Shown: positions 12,475-24,165, numbered from the stretch's first letter. The stretch is DNA of 64,000 nt from Acanthosepion pharaonis (GCA_903632075.3 CAHIKZ030005642.1:113501-177500); one strand, 5' to 3'. Made by a program: numbers and translations. Notes: a model not told the origin generated them from the sequence alone.

Positions 12475-12610
12475 ACACTATTTTCCCCATAGCTGGGACC
12501 CTAACAGGGTGGACCTGAGAACAACAGCAATTAAGGGGTGGTTCCATGCTCCTCAAAACCTCCAATTTCTTAATCAGAGGCCTTGCTGCTAGACATGCAA
12601 CTGAATTAAT
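12475..12610. repeat. Repeat-F copy
   Basis: Shares AGGGTGGACCTG(A/G)GAACA, AATTAAG(G)GGTG, GCTCCTCAA and CTTGCTGC(T/C)AGA-like blocks in order with 47855-47965. This dispersed repeat may be the 3' end of the LINE-R family. Confidence 0.6.
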
Positions 12611-13319
12611 GACGATGGTAGTGGTGGTACTATTGTTAGTATTGGTGGTGAATGAGCAACTGTAGTATGTTGTCAAGACAGATGACAGTGAGCCATAAAT
12701 ATTAGGCTTTTTCTAACTTTTTCCATCTACGAGGTCTTCAATCGAAGCAGTTTATTTTACTCTTGAGTGATAATAAAAAAAGCACATTAGTCCAATTTTA
12801 AATAAGGTAATAAGGCTATAGGATATTTTCACTATTGTGACTGCTTACTTCATGTTTAACTCTACTGCTAACTTGCTTTTTATATACAGTGAGGTTTTCT
12901 GCTATAGTTAAAGTGCCATGAAGTAATAGCTTTTAAACATTACATACTTAAATACACTAATAACTTTTTTTTTCAGGACTATGTTCTGCTAAAATGAGGA
13001 AGCATCTAATATGCATGCACATCTTGCATGCTATAAAATGCAGTCATTTTGCAATTGCCTTATCCTTTTAAAATATTAAAAAACATTTCTTGTAATCCAT
13101 GTTTGTTGTTCAATACATTCTGAATATTAAATTCCCCAAAATAAAATCTATAGTAATTATAATTTCAACTTCACCAAAATAATGTTGAGAATAAGTGATA
13201 TAGAAAAGTATTACATATAGAAAAACTGTACACTCCCTCTCACACACACACATATATTACATAAATAATAATAATAATGGCCACTTGTATTCAAGGATAC
13301 CCGTCTACTATAGTGAGAA
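12611..13319. other. AT-rich stretch without recognisable feature
   Basis: Contains a small AAT triplet run near 13268. Nothing else recognised. Confidence 0.4.
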
Positions 13320-13722
13320 GCAGATGCTTGTTCAGGTGCATTTTTGTGTTTGCTCAACACCCACAGAGTCCACCTGTTGTTTATACCACAACTATGCTGA
13401 GCAGACCGTAATTACAGTTTCTGGGAGAGAGCATGTTATCTATCATGATCAACAATCTGGACAAGGCCAGCACACTTGATCACAATGATTTCTGATTTTG
13501 CACTGCCATTGATGGCTCCCACGGGTTCCGTTTACCCAATTTCAGTAACAAGGCTTGGGTCAACCCGTGATATGGTTTTCAGGCTCTTTCCAAAGGTGCT
13601 ACATGCAGGGATCAACCCTCTCCAATCAGATAACATCAGGAAGTCACCTTCCTGACAAATCAACCATGGTGAGATTTGAACCTGGGTCTCATGGTCAGAA
13701 AGTGAATGTTCTAACCACATGT
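13320..13722 (-). mobile_element. SINE-A copy (tRNA-derived)
   Basis: Read on the minus strand, the head is TGTGGTTAGAACATTCACTT with a B box at GGTTCAAATCTC. A body of about 380 bp follows, ending in GGTGTTGAGCAAACACAAAA. The same body occurs at 25207 (+), 28768 (+) and 40140 (-). Parts translate as short open frames without protein meaning. Confidence 0.75.
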
Positions 13723-13751
13723 CTCTCTTTCTTTCTCTCTCTCATATATAT

Positions 13752-14184
13752 GTATCATGAAATGGACAAAGTCTGACAATTATTTTAAGACATTTTTATG
13801 TTTATGCATTCTTTTTATAGATACAAATATTTAAGTAAATGCTGTTTTATAATAAACAGTATTTATAACATTTACCGGACTGAATATCTGAGAAATTTTA
13901 GAAAATATTCGTCCTCTGACAGGAATCGAACCTGTATCCTATATGGAACCATCATATACCCTGACATCCTCTTAACTGATCGAGCCACAGATGATCGTTT
14001 GATTAACAAGGTAGATTTACTATCTTCAATCTTCCATGAATCTCTCATGTACATTCATATCTGCTCAAAGCATATCCAAATGTAAACAAACGTCACACAT
14101 TATGAAATGGACAAAGACTGACAATTATTTTAAGACATTTTTATGTTTATATCTATAAAAAGAATTTATAAACATAAAAATGTC

Positions 14185-14190
<6 letters not shown>
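13752..14190 (-). mobile_element. tRNA-headed SINE-like segment between 50-bp direct repeats
   Basis: On the minus strand, about 14005-13915 reads TGGCTCGATCAGTTAAGAGG (A-box-like) through GGTTCGATTCCTGTCAGAGG (B-box-like), a tRNA-derived head. The acceptor stem does not pair, so it is not a working tRNA. Flanking copies of ATGAAATGGACAAAG and ACAATTATTTTAAGACATTT lie at 13757-13803 and 14103-14150. The right copy continues into a hairpin with 20-base arms at 14131-14150 and 14168-14187. Confidence 0.55.

Positions 14191-14194
<4 letters not shown>

Positions 14195-14214
<20 letters not shown>
14195..14214. repeat. (TA)n microsatellite
   Basis: Pure TA run directly after the hairpin at 14131-14187. 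Confidence 0.85.
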
Positions 14215-14222
<8 letters not shown>

Positions 14223-14449
14223 CATACAAAATATTGTTTTATATATGTGAATCATCATATGATGATTATCCCATTTTATTTTACAATGTAAAGTTGCATT
14301 TAATGTCAAGCAATTCAAATTGGCCTTCCTCAACTGCAACTTTCTCTTGAGAACTGACAATCAAAAGGAAAGAATTTTACTTTTTAAGTAATGAAAAATA
14401 AAAATATCCAATGAAAATTAACACGAAAGAAAAGGAATAAAAAGCATAG

Positions 14450-14570
14450 TCTCACTTGTCAGTAATGAGATATTACGGTAACACAAGTCATGTTCACTTC
14501 AAGTGGTGGGATGTCTCATGTTACCATTACAATGAAATATCTCATTACTATAATGAGACCAGTTTGCATG
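14450..14570. repeat. Imperfect inverted repeat (possible MITE relic)
   Basis: AGTAATGAGATATT at about 14460 pairs with AATATCTCATTACT-like sequence at about 14537-14552. GGTAACA and TGTTACC pair inside, and GTCTCA and TGAGAC outside. It forms a foldback of about 120 bp with one indel. No target duplication was established. Confidence 0.55.
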
Positions 14571-14593
14571 ACATCTCTCTTTCTCTAATTAAT

Positions 14594-14598
<5 letters not shown>

Positions 14599-14674
<76 letters not shown>

Positions 14675-14675
14675 G
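14599..14675. repeat. (TA)n(CA)n compound microsatellite
   Basis: About 50 bases of TA followed by about 26 bases of CA. Confidence 0.95.
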
Positions 14676-14769
14676 TATGTTTTATTAGAAAACAACAATG
14701 ATACTTTAATTTAATTCTTGTCTGCCATTTTTAATTAAATGTGTATCAATGAAAACTGCAGCCCTTTTT

Positions 14770-15225
14770 TCTTAATCATTTCAATCCAAGCAAGGTGATA
14801 AAGCCACTAAGATGCAAATGGTTATAGAGAGCGAAATAAATTGAAAAAAAAAAAATTATTGAAGAGAGAGAACAATAAAAGAAATGGGAATGAAGGAGTT
14901 AAAAGATAATGATGGACACTGCATTTAAATTTTCAAAGATCAATGCTGACTAGAAAGCAAGAAGCCAGAACAGAGTTCCACAAGCAAAAAATTGGGATAG
15001 AAGAAACTGTTAACATAGAACTTACAGTTAAATCTAGACATTTCAACTGTAAAATGATGAGACCTAGCTGCCAATCTAACACTACACTTAAATTCATGAA
15101 GCTGAGGTTCCTTTTAGCTGGGAGAAATTGCTTTTTTTTTTCATGCCTACATTTCAGGCCTTCTATGGAGGTGGAGGTTATCTTGAGCAGAGAAAGTAAT
15201 TAGGCTCAACTTCTCTTCTTTGGAA
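14770..15225 (-). pseudogene. LINE-J 3' end remnant
   Basis: Read on the minus strand, this has the LINE-J tail blocks: ATTTAAATGCAGTGTCCATC, then a CACCTTGCTTGGATTGAAAT end near 14775-14800. Those blocks match the sense tails at 28640-28700, 45660-45710 and 51540-51620. No coding capacity remains. Confidence 0.55.
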
Positions 15226-15309
15226 CCAACTCTGCTTGCTTTTGTCATTTTATGATCTTTCGTCTAATAATTGGAGATTCGTTTCATCTAACTTTATAGT
15301 CCCAGACAA

Positions 15310-15314
<5 letters not shown>

Positions 15315-15353
<39 letters not shown>

Positions 15354-15785
15354 GTGTATTTAGGCAGCATTTCTTCATTCATACATGTTTCATTAAATAA
15401 TATAGACAAGTTTTGTCTATTTATTTTATGTGAATTCTTTTCATAATGTCTGATAAGCTTAATAACATTATCATTAAACGAAGAAAGAAAATCACAATAT
15501 TGATACATATTTTTTTTAATCCAATCTAAGTTTTCAGCTTACATTAGCCATTATCAAAGATGACAATTACAATACAATATATTAAGCAATACACGGACAA
15601 GAATGTGATGATAGTCTGTTTCTGGATGATTTCCAAGCAACGATAAACACGTTCATATAAGGCGCTGGAAGCGAAAATCGTACCACAGCTCATGACGTCA
15701 CACATGACCACACGAGTGTGAACCGAGAAGTATTAAGTATGGGAAGCCATAATTTGTAACAGAAACCATTGGTTTATACCAACAG
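15315..15785 (-). mobile_element. Penelope-like 3' region copy, antisense
   Basis: This is an inverted copy of 43826-44270. Shared blocks in reverse order include ATAATATAGACAAGTTTTGT, AAGCTTAATAACATTATCAT, ATCACAATATTGATACATAT, TTATCAAAGATGACAATTAC, AATCGTACCACAGCTCATGA and ACCATTGGTTTATACCAAC. Both copies end in a TA run (here 15315-15350). The sense copy lies directly downstream of a GIY-YIG-like frame, hence the assignment. Confidence 0.6.
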
Positions 15786-15949
15786 CAGGGGTAATATGCT
15801 GTCTAAGTAGTCCACCACTAGCAGTTGTATAGCTACTTCACTCTGCTGGCGAGTATTGTATTTTTTTTATTTCATTTCCAACCTCCGTTTTCGTTATTTC
15901 TCATTCAGTAACCCTTTCTAGGTTATAACAAAAAGATAAAAAAGGAACA

Positions 15950-16545
15950 GGGTTCACAACGACAGAAGAAGGTGATTGACATTGCACTTAAATTTCTGAA
16001 GATTGTAGTTATCAGAGAAGGAAGTAAATGCCTACTTGGGAACTGATGACATCAGGAATATCAGCGTAGGACCCAGGATAGAGCCTTGGGGAAACCCTCA
16101 TTCATGTGGAAGGATCTGGAAGCAAGCCCATTCAGAATGACCTTCATTTCATGATTTGACAGGAACAATTACAACCTGTAATCCACAACCCTGGAGCTTA
16201 AATGGAAGACCAGCATGCTAAACCCTGTCAAATGCCTTTAAGATTTCCAGACTCACAGCTCGAGCTTTGCCATTATTATCAAGAGCTTGATATACATATT
16301 CAGTGATGGTTGTAAGCATGTCAGTGGTAGACTGGGCAAAATGGAACCCATATTATTTTTCAAAGAGTAGGTTGTGAGAGGTATGATGCTTAAACACTTC
16401 AGCATTCATTAAAGCTTTGAATACTTGGCTGAAAAGAAGTAAGAGACTAATAGGAGTTAGAAAGTTCTTAAAACCAGAAACTACAGAAGACTTCCAACCA
16501 GTGTCTTTTAGCACCATTTTATAATTGTTTTTATCTTCCTAGAAA
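15950..16545 (-). pseudogene. LINE-J reverse transcriptase fragment
   Basis: On the minus strand, frames near 16370-16225 read FAQSTTDMLTTITEYVYQAL-like and then SLEILKAFDRV-like, which match the (D/E)xxKAFDRVWH region of jockey-superfamily reverse transcriptases. An upstream NxxLTPISLL-like block matches the 'RPISLLP' region. After the palm start the sequence jumps to the 3' tail (ATTTAAGTGCAATGTCAATC near 15975), so most of the ORF end is deleted. Confidence 0.65.
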
Positions 16546-16589
16546 AGATTTTGTTTGACTGATTATCCGTAGCTGATGGCTTGTGTGAT

Positions 16590-16790
16590 AAGACAAATTA
16601 AGAAGACAACGATTGACATTGCATTTAAATTTTTGAAGATCAAAATTGACTAGAAAGCAAGAGGCCAAAGCAAGTTATGTCTGAGAAGTGCAAGAGAAGA
16701 AACTGTCAGCATAGAACCTACAGTTATATCTATTTTGACTGACTTCAAAGTTTCACAGGACATCACTCATCAGAGTCAGAGGATTGGATA
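16590..16790 (-). pseudogene. LINE-J 3' tail fragment
   Basis: Contains the antisense tail block ATTTAAATGCAATGTCAATC (16606-16630) and, further left to right, GAAACTGTCAGCATAGAACC, as in 14943-15040. It is non-coding. Confidence 0.5.
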
Positions 16791-16866
16791 AAAATATTGA
16801 ATTAATACCAGATAACATATTGCTAGCATAATACAAATCTAAAATTCAAAAGTTGTTTGGTGGCTT

Positions 16867-17334
16867 GCATTATTTGGACTGTTATCATCTTCATTGCCAT
16901 ATTCATAACCTTTTGGCTGTTGTGCACTTTGGCCTTCTTCAGGTGACTGGAATTTCAAACCGAGCCTTTTATTTCGTTGACCGGGGGGGGTTGATTGTTC
17001 TAGTTCTACATGCCATGCCTCTTCTGGATGTCTCGGCTATTTCCCTTTAACTCAATTTTCCAAGTTTTGGTTCATCACTGCTGTAGCCTGGTATATAAGA
17101 TGTTGGTTAGATCCAGTGATTAGACCCAAAGAGTTGTGAGTTCAATACCAGGCCACAGCAGTGGTGAACCAAAACACTGAGAGTTGAGTTAATAGGAAAT
17201 AACTGAGACATCCAGAAGAGGCATGGCACATGGAACTAGATTCCAATCACTTAAAAAAGGCCAGAGCATACAACAAAACATTGTGAATATGGCAATGAAG
17301 ATGAGGATAACAGTCAGAATAATGTAAATAATGC
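16867..17334. repeat. Repeat-C head-to-head palindrome
   Basis: The left arm 16867-17094 and right arm 17145-17334 are diverged inverted copies of the same repeat body. Matching blocks include TTGCCATATTCA, GGCCTT, GATGTCTC and the inner GCCTGGTAT/ATACCAGGC pair. The 50-bp centre is tRNA-like (GTTGGTTAGATCCAGTGATT, GAGTTCAATACC). The left arm read antisense carries the CTGAAGA of the hammerhead-like core (16936-16942), but its GAAA block is lost. Confidence 0.8.
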
Positions 17335-19094
17335 AAGTAATCATAATACCTTATCCCAGAGATATAAACAGATATTGTTTGGTGTCTATGATTGGCACTT
17401 ATTTTAAATATGATGTAATAATTCTAGAGAATTATCCAATCCTGATGAGCAATGTTTCACAAAGTTAGTTGAGAGAAGATGGGTATACTCAGAAATGATC
17501 AGCTAGTTATTATTAACTTTTAGATTTAAGTTTAATTATCATCTATTATATAAGTTTTCACATTTTGAACATTATCAATTAATGCTCAAGGTAAAATGAG
17601 AAAAATGCCTTAAAGATAAAAATTCAAAATACAATTGAATAATAAGAATTTTTATAAATTATGGTCTAACTCCAGAAAAAAATTTTGGATAAAAATTTTT
17701 TCTATGAGAAATCAGTTTGCTCATTTAAAAAATGAAAAAAATCACGCAAAAAAAAAAAAAAAGCAGAGGCATTTGTCAACTTACATGTTGGAATTAACAC
17801 TCATATAGATATAATCAAGTGCATTAAAAGACATCAGTTCTATGAGATACAGACTCTTAGATGTTCAGGATAATTCTAAAAGAGAGAACTCTTTTTTATT
17901 TTTTTCTGCTTGTGTTTCAACCCATTTCATCTAATTGATATAATATTGACAGGATATAGTTACACTTTGTCAGTAATTGAATTACAAATTTATTATTAAC
18001 TCAGGCATCAAGTTGTGTGCACTCCACCATTTTAACATTGTTGTCATTGAGGTTTCAGTCTTAATAAAGATGTAAAAGAGAAAATAGACAATTGAAAAAG
18101 ACTTACACAGCATCACCCTCATTCTTTTTCCAATGTTCCAACAGAATATACAGCATTGCAGATTTTATGACTAAATATTCTTAAGAAGTGAGGGAGATTT
18201 TTTTTAATTTCTAATAAACAAGAGGACCTTAATAAATTTGGAGTCAGAAAATCATTTATGTGTTTAAAAAGTGCAAAATTCATATAACAGAAGGAACAGG
18301 GTTTTTAATAATCTTGGAAGGGAGGGGGGAAATTTAAAAAAAAATAACTAAATAAACATAAAAAAAAATAAACAATATTCAACTCCTTATTCAGTACCTA
18401 AGAGTAAATGTAATGACTGCAAAGTGAGTAAAAAAAAAATTGTCGTACTAAATTCCTTATTGATATAGTTGGTAGCTATTAGTCAGTCCAAAAAATTGGG
18501 AAATAATCTTATCCATGGAGTAGACTTTATCATTGTACTGGAGAAAAAAATTTCACCTTTAATTAAACATTGATGATACCACTTGGGTATTCTAGATTTT
18601 ATATGTTTTTACTGACTATAATAAACGTTAAGAGGTGAGGAGATTCATCATTATGAACAATCATTAAAAAATTCAAATTTATGTATTCAGTAAATGCTGT
18701 TACTATAAAGTATGAGACATGCTACTTTTGCTTAAATTGAAAATTTTCAGTAGTCTAAATAGAGGGCAAACAGAAGTAAAGTTTAGAAAGGATAGTCTGC
18801 AGCTGTACTCACTACATATAGTAAAACAGATTGAATATAGTAGGAGGCAGTGAACCTACTTCTCAAAATCAGTCTTACAATGTCCAATCATCTGGGATGG
18901 TTAAAGAAATGTGAAAACTGATGGGTCAGATGTGTTGAATTTTGCATGAATCTATGGAACATTATGTACATTTTATTGATCCTAATTCATTCTTCTTAGT
19001 TAGGCTGGGAACCTCTCAGCATAGCCTCATAATAGTTGGTGGAGGAGAATGAGATTGAATTACAAAAGTTCCCTGCTAAAACCTTATGATAATA
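17335..19094. other. AT-rich stretch without recognisable feature
   Basis: 17335-17375 still matches the outer flank of the repeat-C copy at 52450-52510 (AAGTAATCATAATACC, AGAGATATA). The rest shows A runs and no recognisable element. Confidence 0.4.
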
Positions 19095-19340
19095 TTAACA
19101 AAAAATTAGCCTACTTAAGGTAATGGTGCCTTGGTTCACTTCAAAGTACTCCCCTGAGACATCACATATTTATCTTAGCATCCATTCCACTTTTCAAGAT
19201 TGTCTGTGATGTCCTGTTTTGGGATCACTATCAGCTGACTTATTTATTCAAGTGTCTTCCATTTTTCAAAACAGTCTGTAATGTCCTCTTCGGGGATCAT
19301 CACCAGATGCTTTGTTACATTCTATGAGAAATCTCATCTA
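19095..19340 (-). pseudogene. Possible mariner transposase C-terminal relic
   Basis: On the minus strand, about 19165-19100 reads SGEYFEVNQGTIT-like after a W...W block, which resembles the WxxRWxKCI...GEYFEGD end of some mariner transposases. Two related sub-blocks (GTCTGTGATGTCCT and GTCTGTAATGTCCT) lie 75 bp apart, so the segment is partly duplicated. Weak evidence. Confidence 0.3.
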
Positions 19341-20249
19341 AAACCTCCCTGTCAAAGGTGATTTTTATTTTGGGAAAAATCACATGGAGATAAAACTGAA
19401 CTACAGGGTGTTGATAAAAATCCTACATGAGAATGTGATGGTAAAACACTACGCACTCTCACTGGTTAGTAGATGGGAGATTTCTATAAAAACTTTACTA
19501 CAGCAACTATGAAAAAATCTCCAAAGAACAAAATTCATTATGAGTAACAAAAACTGCCCAAGATACCTTGTCAAAACATGAGGATCTAGGTCTATATAAT
19601 TCAGACACTAAGAGATAAATGTACACTTTCAATAAATTACGACCGTCTGTAATGATCACTGTCATTCATGTTGGAAAATAGATAATAATCATCACTTTTC
19701 AAAAATTGCTTTTGTTGGTCATTATAGAAGAATAAACGGCATTACTTATCCTGTTGATATTCTGTCTATCATCTTGATCTAATCACAACACCAATGAGAC
19801 AGAACACAGGGAGAGTTGGATTCAAGCCTTTCTTGAGAGAATGAAAGTTAAACAGTCAAATTGATATTTGAACAAAGTTCACACAATTTCTAATTCTATT
19901 CAACCTTTTACTTGTTGATTAATTTTATAATGTCATACCTTGTTGGTTTATTTAATATCAAAATTAAATGTTTTTAAAAATTGGAGCCTTTAAGCACTCG
20001 CTTCATTGGGTAATAGGTAAATATTAGTTAACTGTAGATATTGTATTGGTTCAGAGATAGATAAACATAGTTACTTATTTTGGGGATTATAAGTATTTAC
20101 TTGGCTCACAGGTAAATATTGGTCAATTATATTTAAATCTATAAATATTTACTTTGTTTGGGGATAGGCAAATATTGTAATCTATAAGCATTTAATTGAA
20201 AAGTGGCAACTTTGGTAGGGTTTTTTACCTTTTTGCAGAGATGTTATTT
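19341..20249. other. AT-rich stretch without recognisable feature
   Basis: 20010-20180 holds degenerate repeats of GTAAATATT and TATTTACTT spaced about 70 bp apart. Nothing else recognised. Confidence 0.4.
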
Positions 20250-20466
20250 ATTGTACTTTTTCATCACTAAAGTCTTCTCATTCTCTTTCACTTCCAGTAA
20301 CTCCTTGAATCTTAGTGGCATTATTGCCAACTTCTGTCTTTCTGAAACCAGTTCTTTTATTGTCCTTTCTCCTCACTAAAGTTTTCTCATTCTCTTTCAC
20401 TCCCAGTAACTCCTTGCATCTTAGTGGCATTACTGCCTTGTTTGGGGTGAAACAATTAAAAAAAAA
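20250..20466 (+). pseudogene. LINE-J 3' tail with a local duplication
   Basis: Two tandem copies of about 80 bp (20252-20330 and 20358-20436) share CACTAAAG, TTCTCATTCTCTTTCACT and TAGTGGCATTA. The second continues into TTGTTTGGGGTGAAA and an A run, the LINE-J 3' end. Confidence 0.6.
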
Positions 20467-21259
20467 TAGATAATATATTTTTTGAATAAAGCTATTGGTA
20501 TGTAAAGTTATTATTTACCAAAGTTGCAAATCAAGTCTTTTCCTCTGTTTTGTAGCCCTTTTCCAAGCAGAGGCAATTTCCAAATATAGTTTCTTAACCC
20601 ATTCAGGAACACTTCAAAATACAATCTGGGTTTCTCTACATTTCTCATGGGTCTTTGCTAATTTGAGATAAAATCTTTAAATTTCCTTTCTTATTCTTTT
20701 CTTTAGAGCTTGCACTTAAAGAATTAAGTATTTGCATAAAAACTTAAAGAAGATACAGAGATCCAGAGATTGTTGTTCTTTTCTTTTCTGCTCAAGTGAT
20801 GCCATCCCTGACCATGGAAGATTTATTGGAGATTTATGGACCCCTGAGGAGTATTTCTTTAATGGGTTTCAAGTTACCTCTTCAGGCAGGCATCCATAAA
20901 AAAACTCAATGAATAAATGTGACAAAAATGGCGTCTATCAATTTCTAATAACATTAGGAAGAACTTTTTTTCTAGAAAAAGCAAAGACGCTTTAAAAATA
21001 CAGAAAATGTAATATTCTTTCCTCTCTTATCAAATAATGATGTAGATGGCAAACAGAGAGAAAAAGAAAATTTGTTTTACATGATTTACTGATATATAAA
21101 AACGATTTTTTTAATGCTATGTCCCTTTATAACATACGTAATGATGACTCCACAGATTTTTTATTATTATTATTATTTTTTTTTTTTAAATCTGTGAATA
21201 GACATTCATCATTGGGAAATATAGTGGGGTGTTTTCCTCTTGCCTTCTCCCCAGTTTTG
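20467..21259. other. Stretch without recognisable feature
   Basis: AT-rich, with an ATT triplet run and a T run at 21160-21186. Confidence 0.4.
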
Positions 21260-21430
21260 AATTCAAAATTTTTCTTCTCCTAGGCTGGTTTTTCTTCACC
21301 CAGTCTACCTTGCTATTTAACCCATAGCTGGGGAGAAGAGGAGATTCATGTTTTCCTCAAGGATATTTCTGCAAGTGTAAGCAACACACTAGGCCAGAAT
21401 TTGAACTCTGCCAATTCTGCTTTCTGTGCT
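21260..21430 (-). mobile_element. SINE-B copy
   Basis: Antisense body blocks: GAAGAAAAATTTTGAATTCA, TTAAATAGCAAGGTAGACTG, and GAACATGAATCTCCTCTTC as the equivalent of the 'AAAGGTAT...CTCTTC' portion. The B-box-like GAGTTCAAATTCTGGCCTAG lies near 21410. The head is degraded. Confidence 0.5.
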
Positions 21431-21804
21431 GAAAGGCTTATTTATTGAATAATGGCAACATGCCTGTTCATCATGAGCAGAAGTAAACAAATAGTAGCGA
21501 TTTGCATGAAATGTCATGGATTTCAAAGTCTCAAATGAATAGCTATGTTGCAAATTTTAAAATCGCTTGTAAAGCTGATTTGATTGATAAAGAGAAATAT
21601 TTAATGACTTCAGAGTTTTCAAAAGAAAAAAATTCTAGAAATTGTTAAAAAGCCAGTACTAGTGGACTGTGAAGACATTTGTTGAAGTTCTAATACAAGT
21701 CCGATAAGAGCAAATTAAGGATTTATTTTGTCAATCTGTCTCTCACATCGAGAAGTTATAAAAAAGAAATCTTTAAGATAAGAATTTTTTAGACATAGTG
21801 GCAG

Positions 21805-22045
21805 CACATGATCACAAATCCCGTAAACCATTAGCTTTCATTCTCCTAGACTGGTTGCCAACCAAGGATATAGGGCTTAATCTGACCTGCTCTTTTCCCA
21901 TAGCTGGCAGAAGAAATGACTTCATACTTTTCAGAAGGATATTAGCTTTTAAATAATGTAATGAACTTGACTGGAATTCGAACTCAACTCTCCTTTTCTT
22001 CAAACTGAGCCACTATCCATTACTCCAATGTGACTTGGAAACAAA
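21805..22045 (-). mobile_element. SINE-B copy (tRNA-derived)
   Basis: The minus-strand head GGAGTAATGGATAGTGGCTC and B box GAGTTCGAATTCC are nearly consensus. The body runs through GGTTGGCAACCAGTCTAGGA. It is the best-preserved SINE-B head in the window. Confidence 0.7.
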
Positions 22046-22209
22046 GGAAGTATGAAAACACAAGATTGCATGGGGGATTTGAGAATGATCAGATTACCTC
22101 TTTTAAAATCATGTGAAAAGAGTAACAGAATATATGAAAACCATTCTCTTCACTGACCAATGCTGTGCTATTCTTGATGAGCCAGACAGATAGAGCAAAG
22201 GATGGTTTG

Positions 22210-22313
22210 TTCTGCACAGCCATTGGCATCTATTGTTCTGCACAGCCATTGGCATCTATTGTTCTGCACAGCCATTGGCATCTATTGTTCTGCACAGCCA
22301 TTGGCATCTATTG
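22210..22313. repeat. Perfect tandem repeat, 26 bp x 4
   Basis: Four identical units that begin TTCTGCACAGCCATTGGCAT and end CTATTG. Complete identity between units indicates very recent expansion. Confidence 0.95.
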
Positions 22314-22354
22314 GTTTCAATCTATAGGAATGATTGCTAAAAACATACTTTCCC

Positions 22355-22620
22355 CAAATTTATAAACAAATCCTACAGATGTATGTTGGGATTTCTTCAT
22401 AACAAATAAAAATGGACACTTCTCAGGCTCATCCATCTTATTTTTACTCTTTCTCATCTTGAAATCAGGACATTATAATCACTTGACTGTATCCCTTTTG
22501 CATGTAAACACCATTCTTACTTTGTGAACCTTTTGCCTTATCACTGTTTCTTGCCCACTTTTGTCTTGCATATATATTGTTTGTTTAGTATTATTTTGCC
22601 CTGTTCCTTTTCTTATTGTT
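22355..22620 (-). repeat. Repeat-D copy 1
   Basis: Shares CAAATCCTACAGATG, AATCACTTGACTGTAT, ACCATTCTTACTTTGTGAAC and TTTAGTATTATTTTGCCCTG in order with 22890-23160. A reversed copy lies at 41455-41665. The family is unknown. Orientation is arbitrary. Confidence 0.75.
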
Positions 22621-22889
22621 TATTGGTAACTTTTCTGGAAAATTAATTGTAAAATTTATTTTCAGAAATCATGTTTCCCTACTCACAAAGACAGCTCACC
22701 TTATAAATGTCATCTTCCAGAAATATCTTGATTGACCGTTTTCTTAGTGATATACTATCTTTGTTTTTGCTACATAGCTATCTATTAAGTTTTCTTTAGT
22801 CTTGCACAAAAGCTCAAAAGAGGATTGAACCCCTCATGCTTGATGGTTATCATTTTATACTTGGTGTTGGTTTCAATCCTTCCAATCCC

Positions 22890-23160
22890 CTCTCCAAATC
22901 TATAGACAAATCCTACAGATGCATGCTGGGACTTCTTCCTAACCAATAGAAACAGATCACTTCTTGGTCTTCTCTGCTATAAGTTCTTTCTAGTCTTGAA
23001 ATCAGAACCCTACAATCACTTGACTGTATTGTTTTTTTGCATGTGAACACCATTCTTACTTTGTGAACTTTTTGACTTATTACTGTTCCTTGACCACTTT
23101 TGTCTTGCATATATATTGTTTGTTTAGTATTATTTTGCCCTGTTCTTTTTCTTATTGAAT
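22890..23160 (-). repeat. Repeat-D copy 2
   Basis: Same orientation as copy 1, with starts about 537 bp apart and an otherwise unrelated spacer. Confidence 0.75.
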
Positions 23161-23329
23161 TTTGTCAATTCCCTTTTGTTGAGCTTTTGTTGAATGCACT
23201 TAACCATGACCAATTACTCCACTGTATGAAAGTTCTCAATTAATGACCATACTGTGAAGCTTTAAAATATAAGCATGATTTAATGGCAAAGAGAAATCTT
23301 TAACAACTTTCAAGATAGTTACACTGTTT

Positions 23330-23900
23330 ATATTCGGACGGTTTGGTTTGTAAAATTCATCTGTTCCTATATAAAGATTGGTCACATGATGTTAGGCAGT
23401 CTCTCATTGGTTAATAAAACCATGTGGGTTCAGAAAAAGCTGACCACCACCAGAGAGAAGGAACCAGACTTGCTCCAAAGTACCAATTGCTGATGGTTTT
23501 AAAGGTACAAGATACCTAGACTTATTTCACTCCAGAAGATGGGTAAGTCTGTCCGACATATTCTCTGTACATAGGAAAGGACATTGTGTTTATGTTAACC
23601 GTTGTATTCATGTTTAGATGTAAATAAATATCTTTATTACATGTTGATAAAGTTTTCTTCTTATTTGTGTCAGTTCCAAAGTAAAGTGGGGCTAACATAA
23701 TAATGAGATGGTTTGATAGGAAAATAAAAGGGTGTGAAAATGAAGAAATGAATTGATAGGAAAATACAAAGGAGTTTGAATAAAGAAATAAAGGGATTCA
23801 TTGATAGGGAAATACAAATAAATATCTTTATTACATGTTGATAAAGTATTCTTCTTATTTGTATCAGTCCCAAACTAAAGTAGAGGTAGCACAATAGGAC
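23330..23900 (+). other. Possible LTR-like segment with a duplicated end
   Basis: A TATATAAAG motif at about 23370, GC-richer sequence to about 23560, then AAATAAATATCTTTATTACA (23622-). The last 75-80 bp recur at 23816-23896 (TATCTTTATTACATGTTGAT, ATTCTTCTTATTTGT). The promoter-then-AATAAA order resembles an LTR, but no TG/CA ends or target duplication were found. Confidence 0.3.
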
Positions 23901-24165
23901 TATTGTCCTCATCTTTATTATCTCAACATTTTGGCCATTGTGTTATCTAGCCTTCATCAGGTGCATATTGATCCAGGTAACCTAAATAAAATAAGAACTA
24001 GACAAGATATCTCAAGACATGGACAGTAGAACAAGAACAGTCTACTCCCTTAGATTAAACAAAGGTTTCAGTTTGAAATTCCCTGTAGATTACCCAGATC
24101 AACAGACACCTGATGAATGGCCTGAAAGCAAATGTGATAACAACAAAAATGTGGATAATAGTCTG
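23897..24165. repeat. Repeat-C head-to-head palindrome
   Basis: Left arm 23897-23982 and right arm 24088-24165 are inverted copies (ATTGATCCAGGTAACC against GATTACCCAGATCAA, CATCAGGTG against CACCTGATG). The antisense left arm has CTGATGA followed by an AGGCT...GGCC stem and AAAATGTT, a hammerhead-like core with the G of GAAA mutated. Confidence 0.7.

Noticed and set aside
13915..14005. Functional tRNA gene on the minus strand
   Set aside because: A and B boxes are recognisable, but the acceptor and anticodon arms do not pair, and the segment sits in a SINE-like unit.
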